Origin: Mycobacterium sp. DL440
GTDB taxonomy: Bacteria; Actinomycetota; Actinomycetes; Mycobacteriales; Mycobacteriaceae
Assembly: GCF_011745145.1 (NCBI RefSeq)
Contig: NZ_CP050191.1
Span: 3,737,327-3,801,326, forward strand
Reading direction: 5' to 3'
Length of the DNA stretch: 64,000 nucleotides
In this document: piece after piece, positions 26,604 to 36,311 of the stretch
How the letters are laid out: the number at the start of each line of letters is the position of its first letter
How positions within the stretch are numbered: the first letter of the stretch is position 1
The notes under the pieces: model-generated
What the model was told of the DNA's origin: nothing
What the model saw: the letters and a program-made list of their open reading frames with translations, nothing else
The model's database searches: none
Translations under genes and position numbers: made by a program

Positions 26604-27177
26604 CCAAGCGCGAGAGGATGTTCAGGGCACCAGTTGGTTGAAGCGTTACTACTTCACCCGAGCGGCATTCTCCATCATGTGGGTGTGCGCCGCCGTCGGC
26701 CTGGCCGGTAACACGACCGCCGCGGCCGCGCTGCTGCTCGTCTATCCCGCGTGGGACGCGATCGCCAACCTTGTTGATGCACAACGCAATGGCGGGCTTC
26801 GTCGCAATCCCACACAGGCCGTCAATGCGGGGGTCAGCCTGGTGACGACGATCGCCGTCGGTGTTGCGCTCACCCAGAGCACGAACGCAGTGCTTGGCGT
26901 ATTCGGTGTGTGGGCCGTGCTATCGGGCCTTCTCCAGCTCGCGACCGGCGCACGCCGCCGGCGCAGCTACGGCGCGCAATGGCCGATGGTTGTCAGCGGC
27001 GTCCAATCGGCCCTCGCTGGTGGCATGTTCCTGATTCAGGCGAACGCGCCCGAAGCGCCACAGGTCACCGCCGTCGCCCCTTACGTGGCCTTCGGCGCGT
27101 TCTATTTCCTCATCTCGGCAGTGTGGCTGACCGTAAATGAGGCTCGCCGCCGAACCACCCCACTTTCCCAGCAATGA
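26584..27177 (+). CDS. DUF308-like membrane protein
   Basis: 197 residues from GTG 26584, seven bases after AGGAG; it overlaps the TetR gene. Six helices in three hairpins (YFTRAAFSIMWVCAAVGLAG, LLLVYPAWDAIANLVDA, LVTTIAVGVALTQS, VLGVFGVWAVLSGLLQLATG, VVSGVQSALAGGMFLIQA and APYVAFGAFYFLISAVWLTV) match the HdeD/DUF308 pattern. The function is unknown, perhaps envelope stress. It lies between a TetR and a DoxX gene. Confidence 0.75.
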   Translation: MTMTTNNQAREDVQGTSWLKRYYFTRAAFSIMWVCAAVGLAGNTTAAAALLLVYPAWDAIANLVDAQRNGGLRRNPTQAVNAGVSLVTTIAVGVALTQSTNAVLGVFGVWAVLSGLLQLATGARRRRSYGAQWPMVVSGVQSALAGGMFLIQANAPEAPQVTAVAPYVAFGAFYFLISAVWLTVNEARRRTTPLSQQ

Positions 27178-27207
27178 GTTCTGCGACATGGCAGGGTCTA
27201 GATCGCT

Positions 27208-27744
27208 ATGACCACCACCACCGTCACCGGAACCGCGACCACCCGTATGACCGATACCGGGTTACTCATCCTGCGCATCGCTACTGGCGCGACGATGCTG
27301 CAGGCAGGCCTGATCAAGGCATTCGACTTCGGCACCGCCGTGGGATTCATGGAATCCAGCGGTTGGCGGCTGCCCGCGTTCGGCGCGTTCATGGTGACCG
27401 CGGCCGAAACCCTCGGCGGCATCGGCCTGCTGTTCGGGATCCTCACCCCACTGGCCGCGTGCGCGGTAATCGGCGCGATGGTCGACGCCTGGGCCGTGAA
27501 CGTCTCGACCGACGCCTTCTGGTCTCAGCCGTTCAACGTCCCGTTCCTCGCCGCATTCGCCGCCGCGGCGCTGCTGTTCACGGGCGCCGGCGCGTTCTCG
27601 ATCGATGACCGGGTGTTCGGCCGCTCCCGCGTCTCGGCCAAGGCTGCGGTGGGCCTGTTGGTGATCGGTGTTGCCGCGGCGATAGTGACCTGGATCGCGC
27701 TGAACCCCAGCAACCCCATCCACATCACACGGCCTACTGGCTGA
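27208..27744 (+). CDS. DoxX-family membrane protein
   Basis: 178 residues with four helices (GLLILRIATGATMLQAGLIKA, FGAFMVTAAETLGGIGLLFG, VIGAMVDAWAVNV-region, and AAVGLLVIGVAAAIVTWIA). The DoxX signature ATGATMLQAGLIKAFDFG is clear. DoxX proteins in mycobacteria link to redox and oxidative-stress complexes (SodA/SseA/DoxX), but this paralog has no such neighbours. It is 30 bp downstream of the DUF308-like gene and forms one operon with it. A second DoxX lies at 42.2 kb. Confidence 0.88.
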   Translation: MTTTTVTGTATTRMTDTGLLILRIATGATMLQAGLIKAFDFGTAVGFMESSGWRLPAFGAFMVTAAETLGGIGLLFGILTPLAACAVIGAMVDAWAVNVSTDAFWSQPFNVPFLAAFAAAALLFTGAGAFSIDDRVFGRSRVSAKAAVGLLVIGVAAAIVTWIALNPSNPIHITRPTG

Positions 27745-27953
27745 AACCGTTTCGCTTGGTGGCCAGCTCGTCGATTTCTACGCCAGGGCTGTGGCCAGCG
27801 TCGTGCTCAAGCGACCCTGCAGTCGATATCGGCGCAGCCACGCAGTACCCGCCCGCGGGTTACTGGCTAGAAACCTACCGAAAAGTAGGATTGCCATCAT
27901 TTTCCGAACCGTGACTCAATGATTCCTTAATGGTGACCCATACGCTCAGTGTC
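27745..27953. other. Gap after DoxX with a second TetR-like half-palindrome
   Basis: About 209 bp without a recognisable gene. It contains a short GC hairpin (TACCCGCcCGCGGGTTA at ~27846-27862), and at 27872-27889 AACCTACC-N5-GTAGG, which matches most of the operator at 25931. This site is 65-82 bp upstream of the small frame at 27954, in promoter position. An AT-richer stretch follows (27890-27930). I saw no RNA gene. Confidence 0.35.
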
Positions 27954-28085
27954 ATGTGGATCGACGACACCAGTGCCGATGTCATCAAGGTTGACTTCGA
28001 GGCTCTCTACCACGGCGATGTCCTGGTCGAGGGTGAGACCTCCGAGCAGTTTGACGACTACCAAGAACTGCCCACCGCTGTATGA
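27954..28085 (+). CDS. Small acidic protein (43 aa), own terminator
   Basis: Reads from ATG 27954 to TGA 28085 (43 aa); an in-frame GTG at 27933 would add seven residues. The protein is strongly acidic (WIDDTSADVIKVDFEALY, then GETSEQFDDYQELPTAV) without membrane segments. Third codon positions are rich in G/C, as expected of coding DNA here. A strong 11-bp intrinsic hairpin begins three bases after the stop, and a candidate TetR site lies just upstream. No clear Shine-Dalgarno. No family recognised; an opposite-strand frame is less convincing. Confidence 0.45.
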   Translation: MWIDDTSADVIKVDFEALYHGDVLVEGETSEQFDDYQELPTAV

Positions 28086-28087
28086 GA

Positions 28088-28113
28088 AAACGCGCGCCTC
28101 GCGGCGCGCGTTT
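28088..28113 (+). terminator. Strong intrinsic hairpin after small ORF
   Basis: Perfect 11-bp stem AAACGCGCGCC (28088-28098) and GGCGCGCGTTT (28103-28113) with a TCGC loop; the right arm ends in TTT. It lies directly behind the small ORF on the plus strand and can also work for the opposite strand. It is the most classical terminator in the window. Confidence 0.8.
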
Positions 28114-28152
28114 CCCATCTTGAGTTTGCCGTGACTTTGCCTGTCACGGGCC

Positions 28153-29196
<1,044 letters not shown>

Positions 29197-29952
29197 CTAA
29201 CGCGGCGCCATGCGGATCGCGCCATCCAGACGGATGACCTCGCCGTTCAGCATCGGGTTCTCGATGATGTGCACGGCCAGGGCGCCGTACTCGTCGGGAT
29301 CGCCCAGCCGGGCCGGGTGCGGCACCTGCTGGCCCAGCGACTTCTGTGCCTCTTCGGGCAGCGAGCCCAGCAGCGGGGTCTTGAACAGACCCGGCGCGAT
29401 GGTGCAGACCCGGATCAGCTCACGCGAGAGGTCACGCGCGATCGGCAGGGTCATGCCGACCACGCCGCCCTTGGATGCCGAGTAGGCGGCCTGGCCGATC
29501 TGACCGTCGAACGCCGCCACCGAGGCGGTGTTGATGATGACGCCGCGCTCTTCATTCTTGAGGGGCTCGGTCTTGGCGATGCGCTCGGCACTCAGCCGGA
29601 TCACATTGAACGTGCCGATCAGGTTGACCTCGACCACCTTGCGGAACCCGTCGAGCGGGAAGGCGCCGTTCTTGCTCAAGGTCTTGATCGCATTGCCGAT
29701 ACCGGCGCAGTTGACGTTGATACGCACCGGGCCAAGCGACTCCGCGACGTCGAGCGCCTCGGACACCCCCGCCTCGTCGGTGACATCGGTGGCGACGAAC
29801 TTGGCCCGGTCACCCAGCTCGGCCACCACCTCTTCACCCTTGAGGTCGATCACGACCACCTGAGCACCCGCGTCCAACAGGCGCTTGGTGGTGGCCAGGC
29901 CCAGGCCGGAGGCACCGCCGGTGACGACTGCTACCGCGTCTTTGATCTCCAC
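29197..29952 (-). CDS. SDR 3-hydroxyacyl-CoA dehydrogenase-like (Rv1144-like)
   Basis: 251 residues of the type II 3-hydroxyacyl-CoA dehydrogenase/HSD10-like SDRs. Cofactor motif [19 protein letters not shown] with a following VVVIDL (acidic residue suggesting NAD). The active site has [20 protein letters not shown], with S, Y and K in the SAxK-type block (AYSASKGG). C-terminal [13 protein letters not shown] is typical of SDR26C/Rv1144. It should oxidise a 3-hydroxyacyl- or 2-methyl-3-hydroxyacyl-CoA. It lies 18 bp upstream of the NMO gene and 64 bp from Mcr, probably in one transcript. Confidence 0.92.
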   Translation of the reverse strand: MEIKDAVAVVTGGASGLGLATTKRLLDAGAQVVVIDLKGEEVVAELGDRAKFVATDVTDEAGVSEALDVAESLGPVRINVNCAGIGNAIKTLSKNGAFPLDGFRKVVEVNLIGTFNVIRLSAERIAKTEPLKNEERGVIINTASVAAFDGQIGQAAYSASKGGVVGMTLPIARDLSRELIRVCTIAPGLFKTPLLGSLPEEAQKSLGQQVPHPARLGDPDEYGALAVHIIENPMLNGEVIRLDGAIRMAPR

Positions 29953-30016
29953 TTACCGCATTCCTTTCCGGCCGGCGTTGCGCCGGCCCACTGATGTGGT
30001 TGAACTGAACGGTGAA

Positions 30017-31108
30017 CTAAACCCAGTCCCGCAGAACGGCTTCCGTATCGGCCCCACGCGGACGCGGCGGAGTCGGCTCGGCCGTCGTGCTGCGCGAGAA
30101 CCGCGGTGCCGGCATCGGCTGCAGGTTGCCCTCATCGTCGAAGAACGTGTCCCGCTCGGCGATGTGCGGTTCGGTGAGCACCTCGGCGAAGGACAGCACC
30201 GGCGTCGCACACGCATCGGTACCGGCGAACACCTTGGCCCAGTGGTCCCGGTCCTGGGCGGCGAACGCCTTGGTGAAGGCCTCACGCAACTCGGGCCAGC
30301 GAGCCATGTCGTTCTGGGCCGGCAGATCGGCGGTGTCCAGGCCCAGCCCCTTGAGCAGCTCGGCGTAGAACTGCGGCTCGATCGCCCCGATGGCCATGTA
30401 GCGACCGTCGGCGCAGGTGTAAGTGTCGTAGTAGGGCGCGCCGGTGTCGAGCATGTTCGTGCCCCGCTCGTCGGACCAGAGGCCGTTGGCGCGGAATCCC
30501 CACATCATCTGCATCAGCACCGACGAGCCGTCGACCATCGCCGCGTCAATTACCTGGCCCTTGCCCGAGGTCTGACGCTCGAACAGAGCCGAGAGGACGC
30601 CGACGAGCAGGAACATCGACCCGCCGCCGAAATCACCGGCAAGGTTCAGCGGTGGCACCGGGCGCTCGCCCGCGCGACCCACGGCATGCAGCAGGCCGTT
30701 GAGGGAGATGTAGTTGATGTCGTGTCCGGCCTGCAGGGCCCGCGGACCCTCCTGACCCCACCCCGTCATCCGGGCGTAGATCAGCCGGTCGTTGATCTTG
30801 GCGCAGTCCTCGGGGCCCAGTCCCAGGCGTTCGGTGACACCGGGCCGGTAGCCCTCGATCAGCACGTCGGCCTTGGAGATCAGGCTGAGCACGAGCTCGC
30901 GGCCCTCGTCGCTCTTGAGGTTGGCTGCCACCGAGCGGCGGTTGCGGAGCATCGAATCCCGGTCACCCGCGGGTACTCCCCCGCTGCGGCCCGGACGCTC
31001 GACGCGCACCACGTCGGCGCCCAAGTCGCCGAGGATCATCGCCGCGTGCGGGCCTGGGCCGATCCCGGCCAGCTCCACAACGCGTAAACCTTGCAGTGGT
31101 CCTGCCAT
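30017..31108 (-). CDS. mcr: Alpha-methylacyl-CoA racemase (Mcr)
   Basis: 363 residues from ATG 31108 ([19 protein letters not shown]); a longer frame to 31153 is less likely. It is a family III CoA-transferase fold, close to M. tuberculosis Mcr as I recall it: [18 protein letters not shown] loop, [20 protein letters not shown], the catalytic histidine in [13 protein letters not shown] and aspartate in GDFGGGSMF. It interconverts R and S 2-methylacyl-CoA esters for beta-oxidation of branched lipids or cholesterol side chains. It is the first gene of a unit with the SDR and NMO genes. Confidence 0.94.
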   Translation of the reverse strand: MAGPLQGLRVVELAGIGPGPHAAMILGDLGADVVRVERPGRSGGVPAGDRDSMLRNRRSVAANLKSDEGRELVLSLISKADVLIEGYRPGVTERLGLGPEDCAKINDRLIYARMTGWGQEGPRALQAGHDINYISLNGLLHAVGRAGERPVPPLNLAGDFGGGSMFLLVGVLSALFERQTSGKGQVIDAAMVDGSSVLMQMMWGFRANGLWSDERGTNMLDTGAPYYDTYTCADGRYMAIGAIEPQFYAELLKGLGLDTADLPAQNDMARWPELREAFTKAFAAQDRDHWAKVFAGTDACATPVLSFAEVLTEPHIAERDTFFDDEGNLQPMPAPRFSRSTTAEPTPPRPRGADTEAVLRDWV

Positions 31109-31243
31109 GCTCTTCCGCCCTTCGCGTGTTAGGCCTTGGTTGACCGGTGACATAGCTTACTTGTATAACCTTCTCGACCCGGTATGGCCATAGCCGCCCC
31201 CGCCCGGAGCGGGCCTCTGGCCCGCCAGACTTAAGGTGCATAG

Positions 31244-32047
31244 ATGACCGTGACCCGCGAATACCCCGACCTCAAAGATGTATCCGTGTCCCGCGAGCAG
31301 GGCGTGCTGTCGGTGACGCTGAACCGGCCCGACAGCCTCAACTCCCTGACCCAGGGCATGCTGGTCGCGATCGCCGACGCCATGGAACTGGCCGCCACCG
31401 ACCCCGAGGTCCGAGTGGTACGCCTGGGTGGAGCGGGCCGCGGATTCAGCTCGGGCGCGGGCATCAGCGAGGAAGACCAGAACGCCGACAGCCACGACGC
31501 CGAAGGGGTGCTCGACGCCGCCAACCGCGCCGTCGCCTCCATCGTCGCGCTGCCCAAGCCGGTCGTGGCCGCGGTGCAGGGACCCGCCGCGGGCGTCGGG
31601 GTGTCACTGGCCCTTGCGTGCGACGTGGTGCTCGCCTCGGAAGCGGCCTTCTTCTTGTTGGCCTTCACCAAGATCGGGCTGATGCCCGACGGCGGCGCGT
31701 CGGCTCTCGTCGCCGCGAACATCGGGCGGATCCGGGCCATGCGCCTGGCGTTGCTGGCCGACCGCCTCACCGCCGCCGACGCCTACGACTGGGGTCTGAT
31801 CAGCGCCGTGTACCCGGCCGACGAGTTCGACGCCGCGGTGGACAAGATCGTCGGCAAGTTGCGCTCCGGTCCGGCAGTCGCCCTGCGTGAGACCAAGCAG
31901 GCCGTCAACGCGGCCACGCTCACCGAGCTCGAGGGCGCCTTCGCCCGCGAGCGCAAGGGGCAGCTGCAGCTGCTGGTGTCCAACGACTTCCGTGAGGGCA
32001 CCAAGGCCTTCCAGCAGAACCGGCGCCCGGAGTTCACCCAGCAGTAG
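31244..32047 (+). CDS. Enoyl-CoA hydratase/isomerase (EchA-like)
   Basis: 267 residues of the crotonase family. VSREQGVLSVTLNRPDSLNS at the start, the oxyanion segment GGAGRGFSSGAGISEED, then AAVQGPAAGVGVSLALACDV and FLLAFTKIGLMPDGGAS. The glutamates of classical hydratases are not both in their usual place, so it could be an isomerase. It lies divergent from mcr in the same relative position as echA11 in M. tuberculosis, as recalled. ATG 31244. Confidence 0.88.
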   Translation: MTVTREYPDLKDVSVSREQGVLSVTLNRPDSLNSLTQGMLVAIADAMELAATDPEVRVVRLGGAGRGFSSGAGISEEDQNADSHDAEGVLDAANRAVASIVALPKPVVAAVQGPAAGVGVSLALACDVVLASEAAFFLLAFTKIGLMPDGGASALVAANIGRIRAMRLALLADRLTAADAYDWGLISAVYPADEFDAAVDKIVGKLRSGPAVALRETKQAVNAATLTELEGAFARERKGQLQLLVSNDFREGTKAFQQNRRPEFTQQ

Positions 32048-32116
32048 GCGCACGCTCGGGCCCCGCAGCGAAAATCGTTGGACTCAACCCACTCCGGGTA
32101 GGCACCATCGAATGTT

Positions 32117-33403
32117 GTGAGCATGCAGCCCGATATCACGACGCCGGTTGGTCAAACCGACGGCTGGCGTGTGCTCGCCCCCTTCCGCATCCGCGAATAC
32201 CGGTTGCTGATCGCCGCGGTCACGTTGTCGATCTTCGCCGAAGGTATGTGGTCGGTGGTGATGGCGTTGCAGGTCATCGCGATCGACAACAATCCGACCT
32301 CGCTGTCACTGGTGGCCACCTGCATGGGCGTCGGCTTGGTGGCGTTCGTCCTCGTCGGCGGTATTGCCGCTGACCGGATCAACCAGCGCACGATCATCAT
32401 CGCGGTGGAGACGGTCAATCTGGTGACGGTCTCGACGGTCGCGGTGCTGGGTCTGCTCGACGCGCTCAAGATCTGGCATCTGGCCGTCGCGGCAGGCATT
32501 CTCGGCATCGCGGCGGCGTTCTTCTTCCCGGCTTACAGCGCGCTGCTGCCGCGCATCCTGCCGCCCGAACAACTGTTGGCAGCCAACGGCGTTGAGGGCG
32601 TGGTGCGCCCGGTGTTCCAGCGTTCGGTAGGTCCGGCGGTAGCAGGCATGGTGATCGCCGCGACTTTCCCCTCACTGGGCGCGGTCGTGGTGGCGGCGTT
32701 GTTCGGCCTGGGCCTGGCCCTGCTGGTCGCCACCCGCGGAACCACGGATCTGGTTGCGGCACAGGATGACAGCCAGCGACCGCACGTATTACGTGATCTG
32801 CGTGACGGTTTCGCTTTTATGGTGCGCACCCCATGGCTGCTGTCGACGCTGCTGTTCGCCAGCATGTTCGTCCTCGTCGTTCTCGGACCGATCGAGGTCC
32901 TGCTGCCGTTCATCGCCCAGGACCGGTTCGCCGACGGGGCCAGGGCCTACGGATTCATTCTGGCGTTCTTCGGATTCGGCAGCGCGCTGGGAGCATTGAC
33001 GGTGTCTTCACGCCGGATGCCGCGGCGCTACCTGACCACGATGATGTTGATGTGGGGACTGGGCTCGGTCCCGCTCGTGGTCGTCGGCGTCACCTCGTCG
33101 TTCCCGTTGATGGCGGCGGCGACGTTCTGCATCGGCGTCACCGACGGTGCCGGGATGGTGATTTGGGGAACGCTGCTGCAGCGGCGGGTGCCGACGGAGA
33201 TGCTGGGCCGGGTCTCAAGCCTGGACTTCTTCGTGTCGCTGGCCTTCATGCCGCTGTCGTTCGCGATCGTCGGCCCGCTGTCGAAGGTGGTTTCGATGGA
33301 GTCCATCTTCCTGGTGGCCGGGCTGCTGCCGGCCGTGCTGGCCGCAGTGGCCGTGACAGCAGCCCGGATGCCGCGCGACGAGCTGGCGCACCCGCTGCGT
33401 TAG
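32117..33403 (+). CDS. MFS transporter
   Basis: 428 residues from GTG 32117 (ATG 32123 possible) with 12 helices. The loop 2-3 region GGIAADRINQRTIIIAVETV is the MFS motif A variant. Loop 8-9 has SSRRMPRRYLT, and NGVEGVVRPVFQRSVGPAVAG in the first half recalls the MFS_3/enterobactin-type exporters. Substrate unknown; export is more likely than uptake. It ends 8 bp from the convergent carbonic anhydrase-like gene. Confidence 0.88.
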   Translation: MSMQPDITTPVGQTDGWRVLAPFRIREYRLLIAAVTLSIFAEGMWSVVMALQVIAIDNNPTSLSLVATCMGVGLVAFVLVGGIAADRINQRTIIIAVETVNLVTVSTVAVLGLLDALKIWHLAVAAGILGIAAAFFFPAYSALLPRILPPEQLLAANGVEGVVRPVFQRSVGPAVAGMVIAATFPSLGAVVVAALFGLGLALLVATRGTTDLVAAQDDSQRPHVLRDLRDGFAFMVRTPWLLSTLLFASMFVLVVLGPIEVLLPFIAQDRFADGARAYGFILAFFGFGSALGALTVSSRRMPRRYLTTMMLMWGLGSVPLVVVGVTSSFPLMAAATFCIGVTDGAGMVIWGTLLQRRVPTEMLGRVSSLDFFVSLAFMPLSFAIVGPLSKVVSMESIFLVAGLLPAVLAAVAVTAARMPRDELAHPLR

Positions 33404-33411
33404 GCGGCGGG

Positions 33412-33942
33412 TTACTCCGCCTCTCGGTGCAACCCGGTGAGGTGCGTGTAGGCCGCGGCATTGAGCTGGTTGTGGCCGACCTCGTCATCGCTGAGCTCTC
33501 GGCGCACCTTGGCGGGCACACCGGCCACCAGCGAGCGCGGCGGCACCACCATGCCCTGCGGCACCACCGCGCCGGCCGCCACCAGCGAGCCGGCGCCGAT
33601 CACCGCACCGTTGAGCACCACCGCGCCCATGCCGACCAGGCTGTCCTGCTCGACGGTGCAGCCGTGCAGCACCACGTTGTGGCCCACCGTCACCCCGGTG
33701 GCGATCCGGCATGGGAAACCCGGGTCGACGTGGACGGTCACCCCGTCCTGGATGTTGCTGCCCTCACCGACCTCGATGGGCTCGACCTCGGCGCGCAGCG
33801 TGGCGCCGTACCAGACGCTGGTACCGGCGGCCAGCGAAACCTGGCCGATCACACTGGCATTGGGTGCAACCCAGGCGTCCGGGTCGATCTGCGGGGTATG
33901 ACCGGCGACGGAGACGATCAGCGGCTCTGGCATGCCGGTCAT
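33412..33942 (-). CDS. Gamma-carbonic anhydrase-like protein
   Basis: About 176 residues from ATG 33942 (ATG 33933 also possible). It is a left-handed beta-helix with repeated hexapeptides: SVIGQVSLAAGTSVWYGATL, SNIQDGVTVHVDPG, GVTVGHNVVLHGCTVEQD and SLVGMGAVVLNGAVIGAGSL. Metal-type histidines appear in HVDPG, GHNVVLHG. The C-terminal VRRELSDDE helix is typical of the gamma-CA/PaaY family, which hydrates CO2 or, in PaaY-like proteins, acts as a thioesterase. It is probably a trimer. Confidence 0.92.
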   Translation of the reverse strand: MTGMPEPLIVSVAGHTPQIDPDAWVAPNASVIGQVSLAAGTSVWYGATLRAEVEPIEVGEGSNIQDGVTVHVDPGFPCRIATGVTVGHNVVLHGCTVEQDSLVGMGAVVLNGAVIGAGSLVAAGAVVPQGMVVPPRSLVAGVPAKVRRELSDDEVGHNQLNAAAYTHLTGLHREAE

Positions 33943-33958
33943 GGTAGACAGCCGACCG

Positions 33959-34051
33959 GTCGGCTCGCGCGCCCTGGTACACCTTGCGGTAGCTCGACGG
34001 GACATGCCGATCCCCGGATTCCAGCAGTTCGCGGGCCAGGCCCAGCCTGCG
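33959..34051 (-). pseudogene. Possible remnant of an AraC/GlxA-type regulator
   Basis: Minus-strand reading gives RRLGLARELLESGD followed directly by SSYRKVYQGARADR. The first resembles the helix ahead of the second AraC HTH and the second the usual C-terminal end (SPSAYRxxFRG), with the HTH between them missing. There is no start, and the frame runs into the carbonic anhydrase promoter region. This looks like a deletion-scarred fossil, but the match is short. Confidence 0.3.
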
Positions 34052-34199
34052 GCTGCGGGATCTGAACGACGATTACGACCTGGCCTTCCAGCTGGCCGCC
34101 GGGCTGTGTTTCGTCGCCACAGCACTTTGCCTCAGTATCCGAAAAGCCCCGGTCAAAGGCCCCGCGTCGGCCCGGGTAGACACTTCGGCTTTGCCGTAA
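34047..34199 (+). pseudogene. C-terminal fragment of a membrane transporter
   Basis: In frame to a TAA at 34197, about 50 codons read as a short basic segment, one hydrophobic helix (AFQLAAGLCFVATALCLSIR) and a polar tail ending SALP, like the last helix and tail of an MFS or similar carrier. There is no start and no matching upstream part. The 413-bp gap 33943-34355 otherwise holds no gene. With the AraC-like fragment beside it, this suggests an old deletion of a regulator-transporter pair. Confidence 0.4.
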
Positions 34200-34355
34200 C
34201 CGCTTCGTTACGCATACCATCCGATGCGGCGCCGCGGGGAACGCTGAGGTTGTTGTGTTCGTGGTTGCTCGCCATCGTCGCGCCGGGAACCGTGTAACGC
34301 GTCACCGGCAGCCGACGACTACAGGCTAGGCATGAGCGGGAGGAAAGACCCACCG

Positions 34356-35060
34356 ATGAAAACTCGCACGAAGACTCTGGGCGTTGCTGCGGCCGTCGCC
34401 GCGATCACGGCGTCGCTGCCGTTGGCGGTCACCGCCTACGCCGACCCAGCGCCGACGACGACCGCCGCTCCGGTGGTGGAGATCCCCGACCCGCAGGGCT
34501 CGGGCTGCGACAACTTCAAGAAGGCCATGCCGGATTGGAAGAGCCTCGCAGATCTGCCGACAGGCAAGGTTCTGGCCAGCATCCCGGACATCAGCACGTT
34601 CAACGCGGCGCTGTCGGGCGGGCTGAACCCGGACGTCAACATCGTGCCGGTGCTCGACAACGGCCCGTACGTGATCTTCGCGCCGACCAATGACGCGTTC
34701 GCCGCCATGGAGCCCGGCAAGCTCGACGCATTGAAGGCCGACCCTGCCGCACTGACGAGTGTGGATTACTACCATGCGTTTCTCGGCCAGCTCGGCCCCG
34801 ACGACGTGAAGGGCCAGCGGCCCACCCAGCAGGGCGCCGAGGTCAAGGTGACCGGCAAGGGTGGCGACATCAAGGTCAACGACACCGCCAAGCTGGTCTG
34901 CGGCCCCATCCAGTCCCAGACCGCCCGGATCTACCTGATCGACACCGTGCTCGATCCCAACGCCCCGCCGGAAGCCATCGTGCCGTCGGGCTCCAGCACC
35001 ACCACGACCACGACGAAGGCCCCGGAAGCCACCCCGGCCGCTGACGCGCCGATCGGCTGA
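34356..35060 (+). CDS. Secreted fasciclin-domain protein (MPT70/83-like)
   Basis: 234-residue precursor from ATG 34356 (GGAGGA upstream at slightly long spacing). The signal peptide (MKTRTKTLGVAAAVAAITAS) ends before ADPAP. The fasciclin domain (~75-195) contains LASIPDISTFNAALSGG, YVIFAPTNDAFAAM and the H/Y box DYYHAFLGQL. Two cysteines (GSGCDN and LVCGPI) can bridge, as in MPB70. The C-terminal T-rich tail (SSTTTTTTKAPEATP) may anchor it in the cell wall. MPT70/83 are SigK-controlled antigens; no sigK neighbour is seen here. Confidence 0.9.
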   Translation: MKTRTKTLGVAAAVAAITASLPLAVTAYADPAPTTTAAPVVEIPDPQGSGCDNFKKAMPDWKSLADLPTGKVLASIPDISTFNAALSGGLNPDVNIVPVLDNGPYVIFAPTNDAFAAMEPGKLDALKADPAALTSVDYYHAFLGQLGPDDVKGQRPTQQGAEVKVTGKGGDIKVNDTAKLVCGPIQSQTARIYLIDTVLDPNAPPEAIVPSGSSTTTTTTKAPEATPAADAPIG

Positions 35061-35108
35061 TTTCTTTCTGCGCGAGCAGTCCCCCGCAAGCGGGAGGTGC
35101 GCGAGCAC

Positions 35109-35152
35109 ACGCAAAACTGCCTCTTTCCACGTGGAAAGAGGCAGTTTTGCGT
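35109..35152. terminator. 44-bp perfect palindrome between convergent genes
   Basis: A perfect inverted repeat with two 22-bp arms (35109-35130 and 35131-35152) and no unpaired spacer; as RNA it folds into a long hairpin with a tiny loop. It lies between the fasciclin stop and the convergent acyl-CoA dehydrogenase stop and should terminate both. It is preceded by a short GC hairpin at ~35082-35095 and by two copies of TGCGCGAGCA. Confidence 0.8.
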
Positions 35153-35165
35153 CTGGTCGACGTGA

Positions 35166-36308
35166 TTACACGCCGAGCTCGCGGCCGATGATCTCCTTCA
35201 TGATCTCGGTGGTGCCACCGAAGATCGTCTGGATACGACCGTCCACGTAGGCACGTGCCACGCGGTACTCCATCATGTAGCCGTAGCCGCCGTGCAGCTG
35301 CACGCAGTTGTCGATGACCTTCTTGGCGACCTCGGTGGCCCACCACTTGGCCTTGGCCGCCTCGACCGCGGTCAGCTCACCGTCGACCACGCCCTGCAGG
35401 CAGCGGTCGAGGTAGTTCTCGGTGACCTCCAGCTCGGTGTCCATCTCGGCGAGCAGGAACCGATTGTGCTGGAAGCTGCCGATCGGTTGGCCGAAAGCCT
35501 TGCGGTCCTTGGCGTACTGCAGCGTCTCCTGGAAGACCGCCCGCGCACCGTAGATCGCCGAGATGGCGATCGAGAGCCGCTCCGAGGGCAGGTTGGTCAT
35601 CAGGTGGTAGAAACCACGACCTTCCTTGCCGAGCAGGTTGGCGTTGGGCACCCGGACGTTCTCGAAGTTCAGCTCTGAGGTGTCCTGGCTGTGCAGGCCC
35701 ATCTTGTCGAGCTTGCGGCCGCGAGTGAAGCCCTCCATGCCGCGCTCCACCACGAACAGGGTGAAGCCCTTGTGGCCGGCCTCGGGGTCGGTGCGGGCCA
35801 CCACGACGCACAGGTCGCAGTTGATGCCCGAGGAGATGAACGTCTTGGAGCCGTTGATGATCCAGTCGTCACCGTCGCGCACCGCCGAGGTGCGGATACC
35901 GGCGAGGTCACTGCCCGCGCCCGGTTCGGTCATCGCGACCGCGATGATCGTCTCGCCGCTGGCGATGCCGGGCAGCCAGCGCTGCTTCTGCTCGTCGTTG
36001 GTGAGGTCCTTGAAGTACGGGCCGACGACGTCGTTGTGCAGGCTCAGCGCCGGGCCGTGCACGCCGGCCTTGGCGACCTCCTCGTCGATGATGGCGTTGA
36101 ATCGGAAGTCATCCGAGCCCCCGCCACCGAACTCCTCGGGCATGTTGAAGCCGATGACGCCGTACTTGCCGGCGGCCGTGTAGGCCGACCGGTCGACGAT
36201 GCGCTCGGTTTCCCACTTCTCGGAGTTGGGCACGAGCTCACGCTCGATGTATTCCTTCACCGTCTCGCGAAACGCCTCGTGTTCCCCGGTATAGATCGTT
36301 CGCTTCAT
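35166..36308 (-). CDS. Acyl-CoA dehydrogenase (FadE-type)
   Basis: 380 residues with the full ACAD architecture: N-terminal helices, central FAD-binding segments VAMTEPGAGSDLAGIRTSAV and WIINGSKTFISSGINCDL, and the C-terminal domain with ERLSIAISAIYGARAVFQET, VQLHGGYGYMMEYRVARAY and IQTIFGGTTEIMKEIIGREL. The catalytic base may be the E in YMMEY, as in isovaleryl/long-chain types. It lies 3 bp from the enoyl-CoA hydratase gene. With the next two genes it forms a beta-oxidation operon read leftward from 38.26 kb. Confidence 0.95.
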   Translation of the reverse strand: MKRTIYTGEHEAFRETVKEYIERELVPNSEKWETERIVDRSAYTAAGKYGVIGFNMPEEFGGGGSDDFRFNAIIDEEVAKAGVHGPALSLHNDVVGPYFKDLTNDEQKQRWLPGIASGETIIAVAMTEPGAGSDLAGIRTSAVRDGDDWIINGSKTFISSGINCDLCVVVARTDPEAGHKGFTLFVVERGMEGFTRGRKLDKMGLHSQDTSELNFENVRVPNANLLGKEGRGFYHLMTNLPSERLSIAISAIYGARAVFQETLQYAKDRKAFGQPIGSFQHNRFLLAEMDTELEVTENYLDRCLQGVVDGELTAVEAAKAKWWATEVAKKVIDNCVQLHGGYGYMMEYRVARAYVDGRIQTIFGGTTEIMKEIIGRELGV

Positions 36309-36311
36309 GGC

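Noticed and set aside
27927..28118. 63-codon minus-strand frame over the small ORF at 27954
   Set aside because: No RBS, crosses the terminator, weaker codon bias than the plus-strand frame.
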